From: Microbacterium sp. zg-Y625
GTDB taxonomy: Bacteria; Actinomycetota; Actinomycetes; Actinomycetales; Microbacteriaceae
Reading direction: 5' to 3'
Assembly: GCF_030246925.1 (NCBI RefSeq)
Contig: NZ_CP126740.1
Coordinates: 2,542,001 to 2,606,000, forward strand
DNA: 64,000 nt
Shown: positions 25,247-32,410 of the stretch, piece by piece
Layout: each line of letters opens with the position of its first letter
How positions within the stretch are numbered: the first letter of the stretch is position 1
The notes under the pieces: model-generated
Database searches by the model: none
The model's input: the letters and a program-made list of their open reading frames with translations, nothing else
Told to the model about the DNA's origin: nothing
Position numbers and translations under genes: made by a program

Positions 25247-26233
25247 TTAGGACGGGTGGATGCCGCGGGGGTCGGCATCCACCCCGGTCGTCCTCAGCGC
25301 GCGCCGGAAGGCGGCGAAAGCGCTCCACCCCGTGATTGCGAGCGTGCCGACCACGACCAGCAGGGTGATCACCCGCTGGGCATCACCGTCGATGTCGAGG
25401 TAGGCCACGAAGGCCGGATCGAACAGTCGACCGGTCACCGCGAGCCCCACGACGGGAGCAGCCCAGGCCAGCGCGAGTACCGCGACCGCCGTCGCGCTTC
25501 CTACTCCCCACAGGCCCGTCGCCCGCGCCCGCAGGGTGACGACGGCCCCGACGAGGACCAGCAGGATGCCGACGATCAGGCTCCCCGGCCACAGCGCGGC
25601 ATCGAGCACCGACAGGTGTCCGGCATCGTCGATGGACCACGGGACGGTGACCGCCACGAGCCCCACGATCGCGAAGACGACGGCGACGAGGTGAAGGGCC
25701 ATCTCGACCGGGCTCAGCCGGGTGCCGGCATCCATCTCTCCGCCCGGCAGCTGGTCGACGGTCCACGCTCCGACGGGCTCACCCGTCCGCTCCAGCGCGG
25801 TGTAGACGATCGTCATGCCGGTGAAGATCACTGCCCCGACGCTGAGCGTGATGCCGATGGTCGGCCCGATGATCCCCCACGGCGACCTGTCCGCCAGGAC
25901 CAGGGCCACGACGACACCGAACGCCACCGGGGGCAGCGCGCTCCACAGCACGATCCGCAGGATGCGGCGCCACGTCGGGTACCAGCGCGGGCCGATGAGA
26001 TACAGCGGCCGGTCGGCGTATCCGGCGGCGAGCACGGCGGGGTCCCCCAGGCCGTTCAGCACGGCGACCTCGGCCGCCGCCGGCTCCTCCCCCTGTGCCA
26101 CGCGGCCGTCGATCTGGTCGCGTATCGACGCGCGCAGCTCGGCGGCGTAGTCGACGCGCTCGGCGGGCCGTACCGCCGCGGTCGCGGCCGCAACGTAGCG
26201 GCCGGTGTAGTCGTCGCCTCTGATCGATCGCAT
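25247..26233 (-). CDS. HAAS/permease-prefix domain membrane protein (paralogue 2)
   Basis: A 328-residue protein with an N-terminal helical domain of about 100 residues (DYAAELRASIRDQIDGRVAQ, AVLNGLGDPAVLAAGYADRP and LYLIGPRWYPTW blocks) followed by about six to seven membrane helices. The N-terminal part matches the HAAS/DUF1700-type sensor domains that accompany PadR regulators. It is 29 bp downstream of a paralogue with the same layout, and both follow padR. The function is unknown; they may sense membrane stress and signal to, or be controlled by, PadR. Confidence 0.72.
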   Translation of the reverse strand: MRSIRGDDYTGRYVAAATAAVRPAERVDYAAELRASIRDQIDGRVAQGEEPAAAEVAVLNGLGDPAVLAAGYADRPLYLIGPRWYPTWRRILRIVLWSALPPVAFGVVVALVLADRSPWGIIGPTIGITLSVGAVIFTGMTIVYTALERTGEPVGAWTVDQLPGGEMDAGTRLSPVEMALHLVAVVFAIVGLVAVTVPWSIDDAGHLSVLDAALWPGSLIVGILLVLVGAVVTLRARATGLWGVGSATAVAVLALAWAAPVVGLAVTGRLFDPAFVAYLDIDGDAQRVITLLVVVGTLAITGWSAFAAFRRALRTTGVDADPRGIHPS

Positions 26234-26262
26234 GTCCGTGCCTTTCTGGCCAGTCGCGCGCC

Positions 26263-27231
26263 TCAGCGCGCGCGTCGCGCCTTCAGTGCGGCGTCGATGA
26301 TGTCCCACGCGGCCACACCGACGATGACGATTCCCAGCGCGGCCGCCGAGATCGACGCGGCCTGCTCCGACAGGGCAGGGAAGCCGCCGGGGAAGAACGC
26401 CGGATTGACCAGCATTCCGTTGATAAGCAGGACGAGCGCGGGAACCGCGACCGCCAGCGCGACCACCGCGTTCGCGACGACGAACGGCCACGTCCACCGC
26501 CCGCGTACGTACACGGCGATGGCCAAGGCCGCCTCCGCGGCGAGCAGCACGAGCAGCGCCGCGATCCCCCAGGGCCACAGCCGAGGGTCGAGCATCGGCA
26601 TCCACTGATCCTGCAGGTACACCACTCCCCTGACCTGGTCCCAGATCACCGCGCCCGCGGCGATGGCGACGAAGACGAGCGAGGCGACGAGGTCGCCCAG
26701 ACCCTGTCCGGCGGGGCGGACCTCGCGCAGCTGGTCGACGGTCCAGGCAGTGAACGGCGTGCTCTTGCCGCCGAGCGCGCGGTCGGCGATGGCGAAGGCG
26801 AGGGTCACCCAGAACGCCACGTGAATGCCGACGGACAGAGTGCCGCCGATGACGCTGCCGATGACCGCCCCGATCATCTTGGCGGGGTCGCCGCCGGCCA
26901 CCACCGCGCCGATGGCGAAGCCGACCGCGGCCAACGGCAACACGATCCACAGCAGCAGCTTCAGTACCCGGAGCCAGTCCAGGTACAGGCGCGGTCCGAT
27001 CAGGTACAGCGGGCGGTCGGTGTACCCGGCGGCGAGCTTCTCGGGGTCGCCGAGCTCGCTCAGCACGGCTCGCTCAGCATCGGCGGGAGCCTGACCCGAT
27101 GCCGCACGGGCATCGACCTGGTCCTCGATCGAGGCGCGCAGTTCGGCGGCCAGATCGGGGCGCTGCTTCTCCGGGACGGAGCGCGTCGCTGCGTCGACGT
27201 AACGATCGGTGAAGGTGGACTGCACGGTCAT
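26263..27231 (-). CDS. HAAS/permease-prefix domain membrane protein (paralogue 1)
   Basis: A 322-residue paralogue of the next gene: PDLAAELRASIEDQVDARAA, LSELGDPEKLAAGYTDRP and LYLIGPRLYLDW at the N-terminus, then about six to seven hydrophobic helices including GVAAWDIIDAALKAR at the end. The ATG at 27231 lies directly after the padR stop codon (1-bp gap), showing translational coupling. It is the second gene of a padR-HAAS-HAAS operon. The duplication probably arose in tandem, since both paralogues keep the order of all elements. Confidence 0.72.
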   Translation of the reverse strand: MTVQSTFTDRYVDAATRSVPEKQRPDLAAELRASIEDQVDARAASGQAPADAERAVLSELGDPEKLAAGYTDRPLYLIGPRLYLDWLRVLKLLLWIVLPLAAVGFAIGAVVAGGDPAKMIGAVIGSVIGGTLSVGIHVAFWVTLAFAIADRALGGKSTPFTAWTVDQLREVRPAGQGLGDLVASLVFVAIAAGAVIWDQVRGVVYLQDQWMPMLDPRLWPWGIAALLVLLAAEAALAIAVYVRGRWTWPFVVANAVVALAVAVPALVLLINGMLVNPAFFPGGFPALSEQAASISAAALGIVIVGVAAWDIIDAALKARRAR

Positions 27232-27232
27232 G

Positions 27233-27568
27233 TCATTTCTCCTCGGGGAGGCCCGCGATCGCCTCGGCGATCGCGGTGAAGTCATCGGTGAGGGCACGGG
27301 CCAGGCGCTGCCCGGCTTCGCTCGTGCGGTAGAACTTGCGGGGCCGGGCCTCGTCGGTGTTCCACTCGCTCGTGAGGTGTCCCTGCTTCTCCAGGCGGCG
27401 CAGCAGGGGGTACAGGGTGTTGGCGTCGGTGTCGAAGCCGCGCCGGCTGAGCTCCTCGAGCAGCCCGTAGCCGTAACCCGGCTCCTGAAGCAGCCGCAGG
27501 CACGCCAGCACCGTCGTGCCGCGCCGCAGTTCCTGCAGGTGCGTGTCGAGGGCTTCGGTCTCGCTCAT
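27233..27568 (-). CDS. PadR family transcriptional regulator
   Basis: A 111-residue winged-helix regulator. GYGYGLLEELSRRGFDTDAN followed by TLYPLLRRLEKQGHL is the PadR recognition helix and wing signature, and a short C-terminal dimerisation helix follows. It heads an operon with two HAAS-type membrane proteins. Its own promoter (-35 TTGACG, -10 TACAGT) is leaderless and contains a GTGCGTCGCAC palindrome in the spacer, which suggests autorepression. Confidence 0.9.
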   Translation of the reverse strand: MSETEALDTHLQELRRGTTVLACLRLLQEPGYGYGLLEELSRRGFDTDANTLYPLLRRLEKQGHLTSEWNTDEARPRKFYRTSEAGQRLARALTDDFTAIAEAIAGLPEEK

Positions 27569-27575
27569 GGATCAC

Positions 27576-27605
27576 ACTGTACTGTGCGACGCACACTATC
27601 GTCAA
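27576..27605 (-). promoter_or_regulatory. padR promoter with embedded palindrome
   Basis: On the minus strand TTGACG (27600-27605) and TACAGT (27576-27581) are 18 bp apart. The spacer holds GTGCGTCGCAC, an 11-bp palindrome with one central base. The -10 ends 7 nt before the padR ATG, so the mRNA should start at or beside the start codon. Confidence 0.6.
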
Positions 27606-27663
27606 TGGCACATTGATGGTCAGCATCGTGGCGCGCGGCGGTGCAGCGGGGCGCACGCGCGCC

Positions 27664-27737
27664 AACTCCTCGAGAAACGCGCACGGGGGCGCCCATTCGG
27701 CCCCTGCGGGCACCCGACACCCGCTTTTTGAGGAGTT
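27664..27737 (+). repeat. 74-nt hairpin element between padR and menC
   Basis: AACTCCTC (27664-27671) pairs with GAGGAGTT (27730-27737), and the stem extends inward for five more pairs, two of them G-U when transcribed from the plus strand. The loop region is GC-rich and can fold further. No gene lies here. It could be a small structured RNA, a dispersed palindromic unit, or the menC leader. Confidence 0.45.
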
Positions 27738-27822
27738 CGGGCCGGCCACCCGACACGCCGGCGCCGGGTATGCACGGCGCGGGACCCGGGCGGCCCGCGC
27801 TCGGGCGGGCCAGGATGGAGCT

Positions 27823-28815
27823 GTGCCCTCGCTCCCTCCGCTCGACGAAGTGATCCGCGACGCCGTCGTCGTCGCCCTCCCCCTCTCCACCCGGTTCCGC
27901 GGCGTGGACACGCGCGAGGCGATGCTGCTGCGCGGCCCCGCGGGCTGGACGGAGTTCTCCCCCTTCCCCGAGTACGACGACGCCGAGGCCTCCGCCTGGC
28001 TGGCCGGCGCGATCGACTTCGGCTGGAACGAGGCCCCGCAGCCGGTGCGCGACCGCGTGCCGGTCAACGCCACCGTCCCCGCCGTCGGCGCTGACCGCGT
28101 CGCCGAGGTGCTGGCGCGCTTCGACGGATGCCGCACGGCCAAGGTGAAGGTGGCCGAGCGAGGCCAGGTCCTCGCCGACGACGTCGCACGGGTCCGCGCG
28201 GTGCGCAGGGCGATGGGCCCGGAGGGGCGCGTCCGCATCGACGCCAACGGCGCCTGGAACGTCGACGAGGCCGAGCACGCCCTGCACGCCCTCGCCGAGT
28301 TCGACCTCGAGTACGTCGAGCAGCCCTGTGCGAGCATCGCGGAGCTCGCGGAGCTGCGCTCGCGCATCCGATACATGGACATCCCGGTCGCCGCGGACGA
28401 AAGCGTCCGCAAGGCCGCCGACCCGCTGGCCGTAGCCCGCGCGGGCGCCGCGGACATCCTCGTGGTGAAGGCTCAGCCCCTGGGAGGCGTCCACCGCGCG
28501 CTGCAGCTGGTCGCCGAGGCGGGGCTTCCCGCCGTCGTCTCGAGTGCCCTGGACACCTCGATCGGCCTGTCGATGGGGGTGGCCCTGGCCGCCGCCCTGC
28601 CGACCCTGGACTTCGACTGCGGACTGGGCACGTCGGCGCTCTTCATGGGCGACATCACCACTCCCCCGCTCGCACCCCAAGCCGGGTCGCTCCCTGTGGG
28701 GCGCGTGCATCCGGATGCCGCGGCGCTGGCCGCCCACGAGGCGCCGGCAGACCGCCGGGCATGGTGGCTCGAACGGGTCGCCCGCTGCTACGGCGTGCTG
28801 GATTCCGTCAGCTGA
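27823..28815 (+). CDS. menC: o-Succinylbenzoate synthase
   Basis: A 330-residue enolase-superfamily enzyme that dehydrates SHCHC to o-succinylbenzoate in menaquinone synthesis. The KxK acid/base motif is in TAKVKVAE, metal-binding acids are in RIDANG, EYVEQPC and VAADES, and the second base lysine is in LVVKAQPLGG. It is placed here by the surrounding men genes. The GTG at 27823 with AGGATGGAG just upstream is preferred over a start 70 codons earlier, whose extra region is the hairpin-containing spacer. The 3' end overlaps the convergent tetR gene by 8 bp. Confidence 0.88.
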   Translation: MPSLPPLDEVIRDAVVVALPLSTRFRGVDTREAMLLRGPAGWTEFSPFPEYDDAEASAWLAGAIDFGWNEAPQPVRDRVPVNATVPAVGADRVAEVLARFDGCRTAKVKVAERGQVLADDVARVRAVRRAMGPEGRVRIDANGAWNVDEAEHALHALAEFDLEYVEQPCASIAELAELRSRIRYMDIPVAADESVRKAADPLAVARAGAADILVVKAQPLGGVHRALQLVAEAGLPAVVSSALDTSIGLSMGVALAAALPTLDFDCGLGTSALFMGDITTPPLAPQAGSLPVGRVHPDAAALAAHEAPADRRAWWLERVARCYGVLDSVS

Positions 28816-29437
28816 CGGGCGGATCCACCAGCGCCGCGGCCAGCCGCTCGGCGCGCGCGTTGAGCAGCACCCCAGCCTGCTCCTCGCTCAGGCCCTGCAG
28901 CGCGGCGCGGACCGTGGTGTCGTCGGCGATCCCGACGAACAGCCGCGCCACCTCGTCCGCGGGCAGGCGCAGACGAAAGCCGTAGGCGTCGACGAGACGA
29001 GAGACGATCTGCGAGATCCGCGCGATCATGCCGTCCTGCCAGGCGAGATACGCCTCCGCCATCTGCGGATCTCGCAGCGCCTGCGCACGGATCTCACTGC
29101 CGAGCGCGGGGTCGATGCCGGGAGCCACCGACAGCCCGACCAGGCGGCGCAGTAGATCGGCCGGGTCGGTCGAGACGCTGTCGGCGTCGATCCCCCGCAC
29201 GCGCGCCTCGGCTTCCTCGATCTTCGCCTCCGCGATCCGCGCGATCAGGGCGAGGAACAGCTCGCCCTTCGAGGCGAAGTTGGAGTAGAACGCGCCGCGG
29301 GTGAAGCCGGCGCGCTCGCACACCGTCTCGACGGATGCGGCATCCAGCCCCACCTCCGCGAACACTTCCAGCGCGGCGTCGAGCAGGCGGCCGCGGGTGT
29401 TCTCGCGACTGCGCGTGAGAGTGCGCGGGTCTGCCAT
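28808..29437 (-). CDS. TetR family transcriptional regulator (of the MMPL exporter)
   Basis: A 209-residue repressor. The helix-turn-helix spans about residues 12-58, with the signature GFTRGAFYSNFASKGELF. The C-terminal part is a helical sensor domain. It is divergent from mmpL with a 114-bp gap that contains two adjacent GATAC-N6-GTATC palindromes, so it very likely represses itself and the exporter. The start ATG at 29437 is preceded by a GAAGGTGGCACC stretch; longer in-frame starts would run through the exporter gene. Confidence 0.9.
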   Translation of the reverse strand: MADPRTLTRSRENTRGRLLDAALEVFAEVGLDAASVETVCERAGFTRGAFYSNFASKGELFLALIARIAEAKIEEAEARVRGIDADSVSTDPADLLRRLVGLSVAPGIDPALGSEIRAQALRDPQMAEAYLAWQDGMIARISQIVSRLVDAYGFRLRLPADEVARLFVGIADDTTVRAALQGLSEEQAGVLLNARAERLAAALVDPPVS

Positions 29438-29488
29438 GGTGCCACCTTCACATGATTCACCCAGGCCGGCGGTGCCGGCGCGAAATAC

Positions 29489-29521
29489 GATACACCTACG
29501 TATCCGATACAGTACTGTATC
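29489..29521. promoter_or_regulatory. Two adjacent TetR operators in the tetR-mmpL gap
   Basis: GATACACCTACGTATC (29489-29504) and the perfect 16-bp palindrome GATACAGTACTGTATC (29506-29521) share the outer half-sites GATAC...GTATC, spaced 17 bp centre to centre. They lie between the divergent start codons of tetR (29437) and mmpL (29552). Confidence 0.7.
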
Positions 29522-29551
29522 CAAACCGACGACTGCCGAACGAAGGACGCC

Positions 29552-32410
29552 GTGTCCACTCTCCTGTTCTCCCTGGGCCGCTGGTCGTACCGCCACCCCT
29601 GGCGCGTGCTCGTCTCCTGGGTGCTGCTGCTCAGCCTCGCGGGAGGAGGCGCCCTGGCCTTCATGAAGGGCACGGACAACGCCTTCTCGATCCCGGGCAC
29701 GGAAGCGCAGGAAGGCATCCAGCTGCTGGAGCGCACCTTCCCGCAGGCGAGCGGAACCAGCGCTCAGATCGTCATCGTCGCCGATGACGGCGACGTCGTG
29801 ACGGAGGAGCCCTACACCGGGGCCATCGCCGACACCGTCACGGCATTCGGTGACCTCGACGGAGTGCTGGCGGTCACCGACCCGTTCGACGATATGGTCT
29901 CGGGGCTCGTCTCCGACGACGAGCGGGCCGCGATCGTCCGCCTGCAGTTCGACGGGCAGGCCATCGACGTCAGCGAGGAGACGACCCAGGCGCTTCGCGA
30001 CATCTCGGCCGACGTCCGTGACGAGCTTCCCGCCGGCGCCCAGGTGGCGCTGGGCGGCGACCTGTTCGGCACGTCCATCCCGACACTGTCGATCATCGAG
30101 GCCGTCGGCGTGCTCATCGCGCTGTTCGTCCTCATCGTGACGTTCCGCTCGATCGCGGTGGCGTGGTTCCCGCTGGTGAGCGCGCTCATCGGGGTGGGTC
30201 TCGCGATCGCGCTCATCTACGCGGCGACGGCGTTCACCCTGATCTCGTCGACCGCCCCCATGCTCGCGATCATGCTCGGGCTCGCGGTCGGCATCGACTA
30301 CGCCCTCTTCATCGTCGCGCGACATCAGGACCAGGTGCGTGCCGGGGTCGAGCCCGAGGAGTCCGCCGCCCGCGCCACCGGCACCGCCGGCTCGGCCGTG
30401 GTCTTCGCCGGAATGACGGTGCTGATCGCGCTCATCGGGCTGGCGTTCGCGGGCATCCCGTTCCTGACCGTCATGGGCATCGCCGCCGCCGCTGCGGTCG
30501 CCATCGCGGTGGCGGTCGCCGTGACACTCACCCCCGCGCTCCTCGGGTTCTCCCAGGGACGCGTCGTCGGGTGGCCCCGCCGGGCACGCCGCACCGCCAA
30601 GCCCGAAGGGCCGGATGCCACGGACTCGGCACCCCGCCCGGCTCGCCGTGGCTTCGCGCAGCGGTGGGTGACCCTCGTCACGCGCCACCCGGTCGTGACG
30701 ACCGTCGCGGTCGTGGTGGGCCTCGGGGTCGTCGCGGTTCCCGCGGCATCCCTCAGCCTCGCGCTTCCGAACGCCGGGGTGCAGCCGCCCTCGAGCGAGG
30801 CACGACAGGCGTACGACCTGAGCGCCGAGCACTTCGGTCCCGGCAGCAACGGGCCCCTCATCATGACCGGCACGATCGTCACCTCGACCGATCCGCTCAC
30901 GCTGATGACCGACATCGGCGACGAGATCGCCGAGATGCCCGGCGTCGCCGAGGTGGCCCTGGCCACACCGAACGAGACCGCGGACACCGGGCTGGTGCAG
31001 ATCGTCCCCGAAACCGCACCCGACGACCCCGCCACCGCCGACCTGGTGCGGGAGCTCCGCGCCCAGCACGACCGGCTGCTCGACGAGTACGGCGTGGATC
31101 TCAAGGTCACCGGCTTCACCGCGGTGGGCATCGACATCTCCGATCGCCTCGGCGCGGCGCTGGTGCCCTTCGGGCTCTTCGTCGTCGGGCTGTCGCTCAT
31201 CCTGCTCACGATCGTCTTCCGCTCGATCTGGGTGCCGGTGACCGCCGCCGCCGGATACCTGCTGTCGGTGGCCGCCTCGTTCGGTGTGGTCGCGGCGGTG
31301 TTCGAGTGGGGCTGGTTCGCGGATCTGCTGCACGTCGCACGCACCGGCCCCGTCATCAGCTTCATGCCGATCATCCTCATGGGGGTGCTCTTCGGGCTCG
31401 CCATGGACTACCAGGTCTTCCTCGTCTCGCGCATGCGCGAGGACTACGTGCACACCCGCCGCGACCGCGCCGGACGCGCCGAGCGCCACACCGCCGTCGG
31501 CGCGGTGCGCTCCGGCTTCACCGCCTCGGCCCGCGTCGTGACCGCGGCCGCGGTCATCATGTTCGCCGTCTTCGCCGCGTTCGTGCCCGAGGGCGACTCC
31601 TCCATCAAGCCCATCGCACTGGGCCTTGCCGCCGGCATCGCGGTCGACGCGTTCCTCGTGCGCATGACGCTCGTGCCGGCCGTCATGGCCCTGCTGGGAG
31701 AGAAGGCCTGGTGGATGCCGCGGTGGCTCGAGCGCCGCCTGCCGCACTTCGACATCGAGGGCGAGGCGGTCGAGCGCGAGCTCAGCACCGCGCACTGGCC
31801 GGAACGGCCCGCGGCCGTCGCCGGCGAGGGCGTGACACTGACGGCCGACGCGGGTCGCCGCGGCGAGATCACCCTGTTCCGGGACTGCACCTTCCGGGTC
31901 GACGACGGCGGCACCCTGCTCGTCGACGGTGAGCGGCGCGCCGCGCGCGCCTTCGCGCTCATGGTCGCCGGCCGCATCACCCCCGACGACGGGCTGCTGC
32001 GCGTGGCCGGTCACCTGCTGCCGGGACGCGCAGCCTGGGTGCGGTCGCACGTCTCCGTCGCACTCCTCGACGCCGGCGACGACCCGGTGAGGGCCCTCCA
32101 GGAGGCCCTCTCGGGCTCCCCGCGCCTCATCGTCCTCGACGGCCTCGACGCCCTCCCCTCCGAACACCGCGACGAAGCCGCGCGGCTGCTGCGCGCGGCC
32201 GCCGAGAGCCTGCGCGAACGCTCCGGCGATCCTCGTGCCGCGCTCACGGTCGTCGCCTCCGGGCACGCCGACGGCGGCGCGCGCGCGGTGCTCGCCGCGG
32301 CCGGGCGGCCCGAGCCCACCCTCCTGATGCTGAGCGACCGACCGGCATCCCCCACACCCGACGCGGATGCCGCGTCTGACCGAATCGCGGAAAGCAAGGC
32401 CCTCGCATGA
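29552..32410 (+). CDS. MMPL family exporter with degenerate ABC-ATPase-like C-terminal domain
   Basis: A 952-residue RND-superfamily membrane protein. Residues 1-720 form a standard MMPL exporter: a first helix, an extracytoplasmic loop, helices with GLAVGIDYALFIVARHQDQ (the Asp-Tyr proton-relay region), and a second repeat with GVLFGLAMDYQVFLVSRMRE near residue 620. MMPL proteins export lipids or drugs using the proton gradient. From about residue 757 to 925 a domain like an ABC ATPase follows, but the Walker A segment is replaced (LLVDGERRAARAFALMVAG). A Walker B-like LIVLDGLDALPSEHR remains. The GTG start has a GAAGGA ribosome-binding site. It overlaps yhgE by 4 bp. Confidence 0.88.
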   Translation: MSTLLFSLGRWSYRHPWRVLVSWVLLLSLAGGGALAFMKGTDNAFSIPGTEAQEGIQLLERTFPQASGTSAQIVIVADDGDVVTEEPYTGAIADTVTAFGDLDGVLAVTDPFDDMVSGLVSDDERAAIVRLQFDGQAIDVSEETTQALRDISADVRDELPAGAQVALGGDLFGTSIPTLSIIEAVGVLIALFVLIVTFRSIAVAWFPLVSALIGVGLAIALIYAATAFTLISSTAPMLAIMLGLAVGIDYALFIVARHQDQVRAGVEPEESAARATGTAGSAVVFAGMTVLIALIGLAFAGIPFLTVMGIAAAAAVAIAVAVAVTLTPALLGFSQGRVVGWPRRARRTAKPEGPDATDSAPRPARRGFAQRWVTLVTRHPVVTTVAVVVGLGVVAVPAASLSLALPNAGVQPPSSEARQAYDLSAEHFGPGSNGPLIMTGTIVTSTDPLTLMTDIGDEIAEMPGVAEVALATPNETADTGLVQIVPETAPDDPATADLVRELRAQHDRLLDEYGVDLKVTGFTAVGIDISDRLGAALVPFGLFVVGLSLILLTIVFRSIWVPVTAAAGYLLSVAASFGVVAAVFEWGWFADLLHVARTGPVISFMPIILMGVLFGLAMDYQVFLVSRMREDYVHTRRDRAGRAERHTAVGAVRSGFTASARVVTAAAVIMFAVFAAFVPEGDSSIKPIALGLAAGIAVDAFLVRMTLVPAVMALLGEKAWWMPRWLERRLPHFDIEGEAVERELSTAHWPERPAAVAGEGVTLTADAGRRGEITLFRDCTFRVDDGGTLLVDGERRAARAFALMVAGRITPDDGLLRVAGHLLPGRAAWVRSHVSVALLDAGDDPVRALQEALSGSPRLIVLDGLDALPSEHRDEAARLLRAAAESLRERSGDPRAALTVVASGHADGGARAVLAAAGRPEPTLLMLSDRPASPTPDADAASDRIAESKALA

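Noticed and set aside
24439..25278. Longer start of the LLM oxidoreductase
   Set aside because: The extra 14 codons overlap the -10 element and the stop codon of the upstream gene and show no conservation with the barrel start.
28808..32266. Minus-strand open frame of 1152 codons across mmpL
   Set aside because: Only its first-translated end region 28808-29437 is the real TetR gene; the rest is the antisense shadow of the MMPL gene, rich in Arg/His/Gly/Asp as typical for such shadows.
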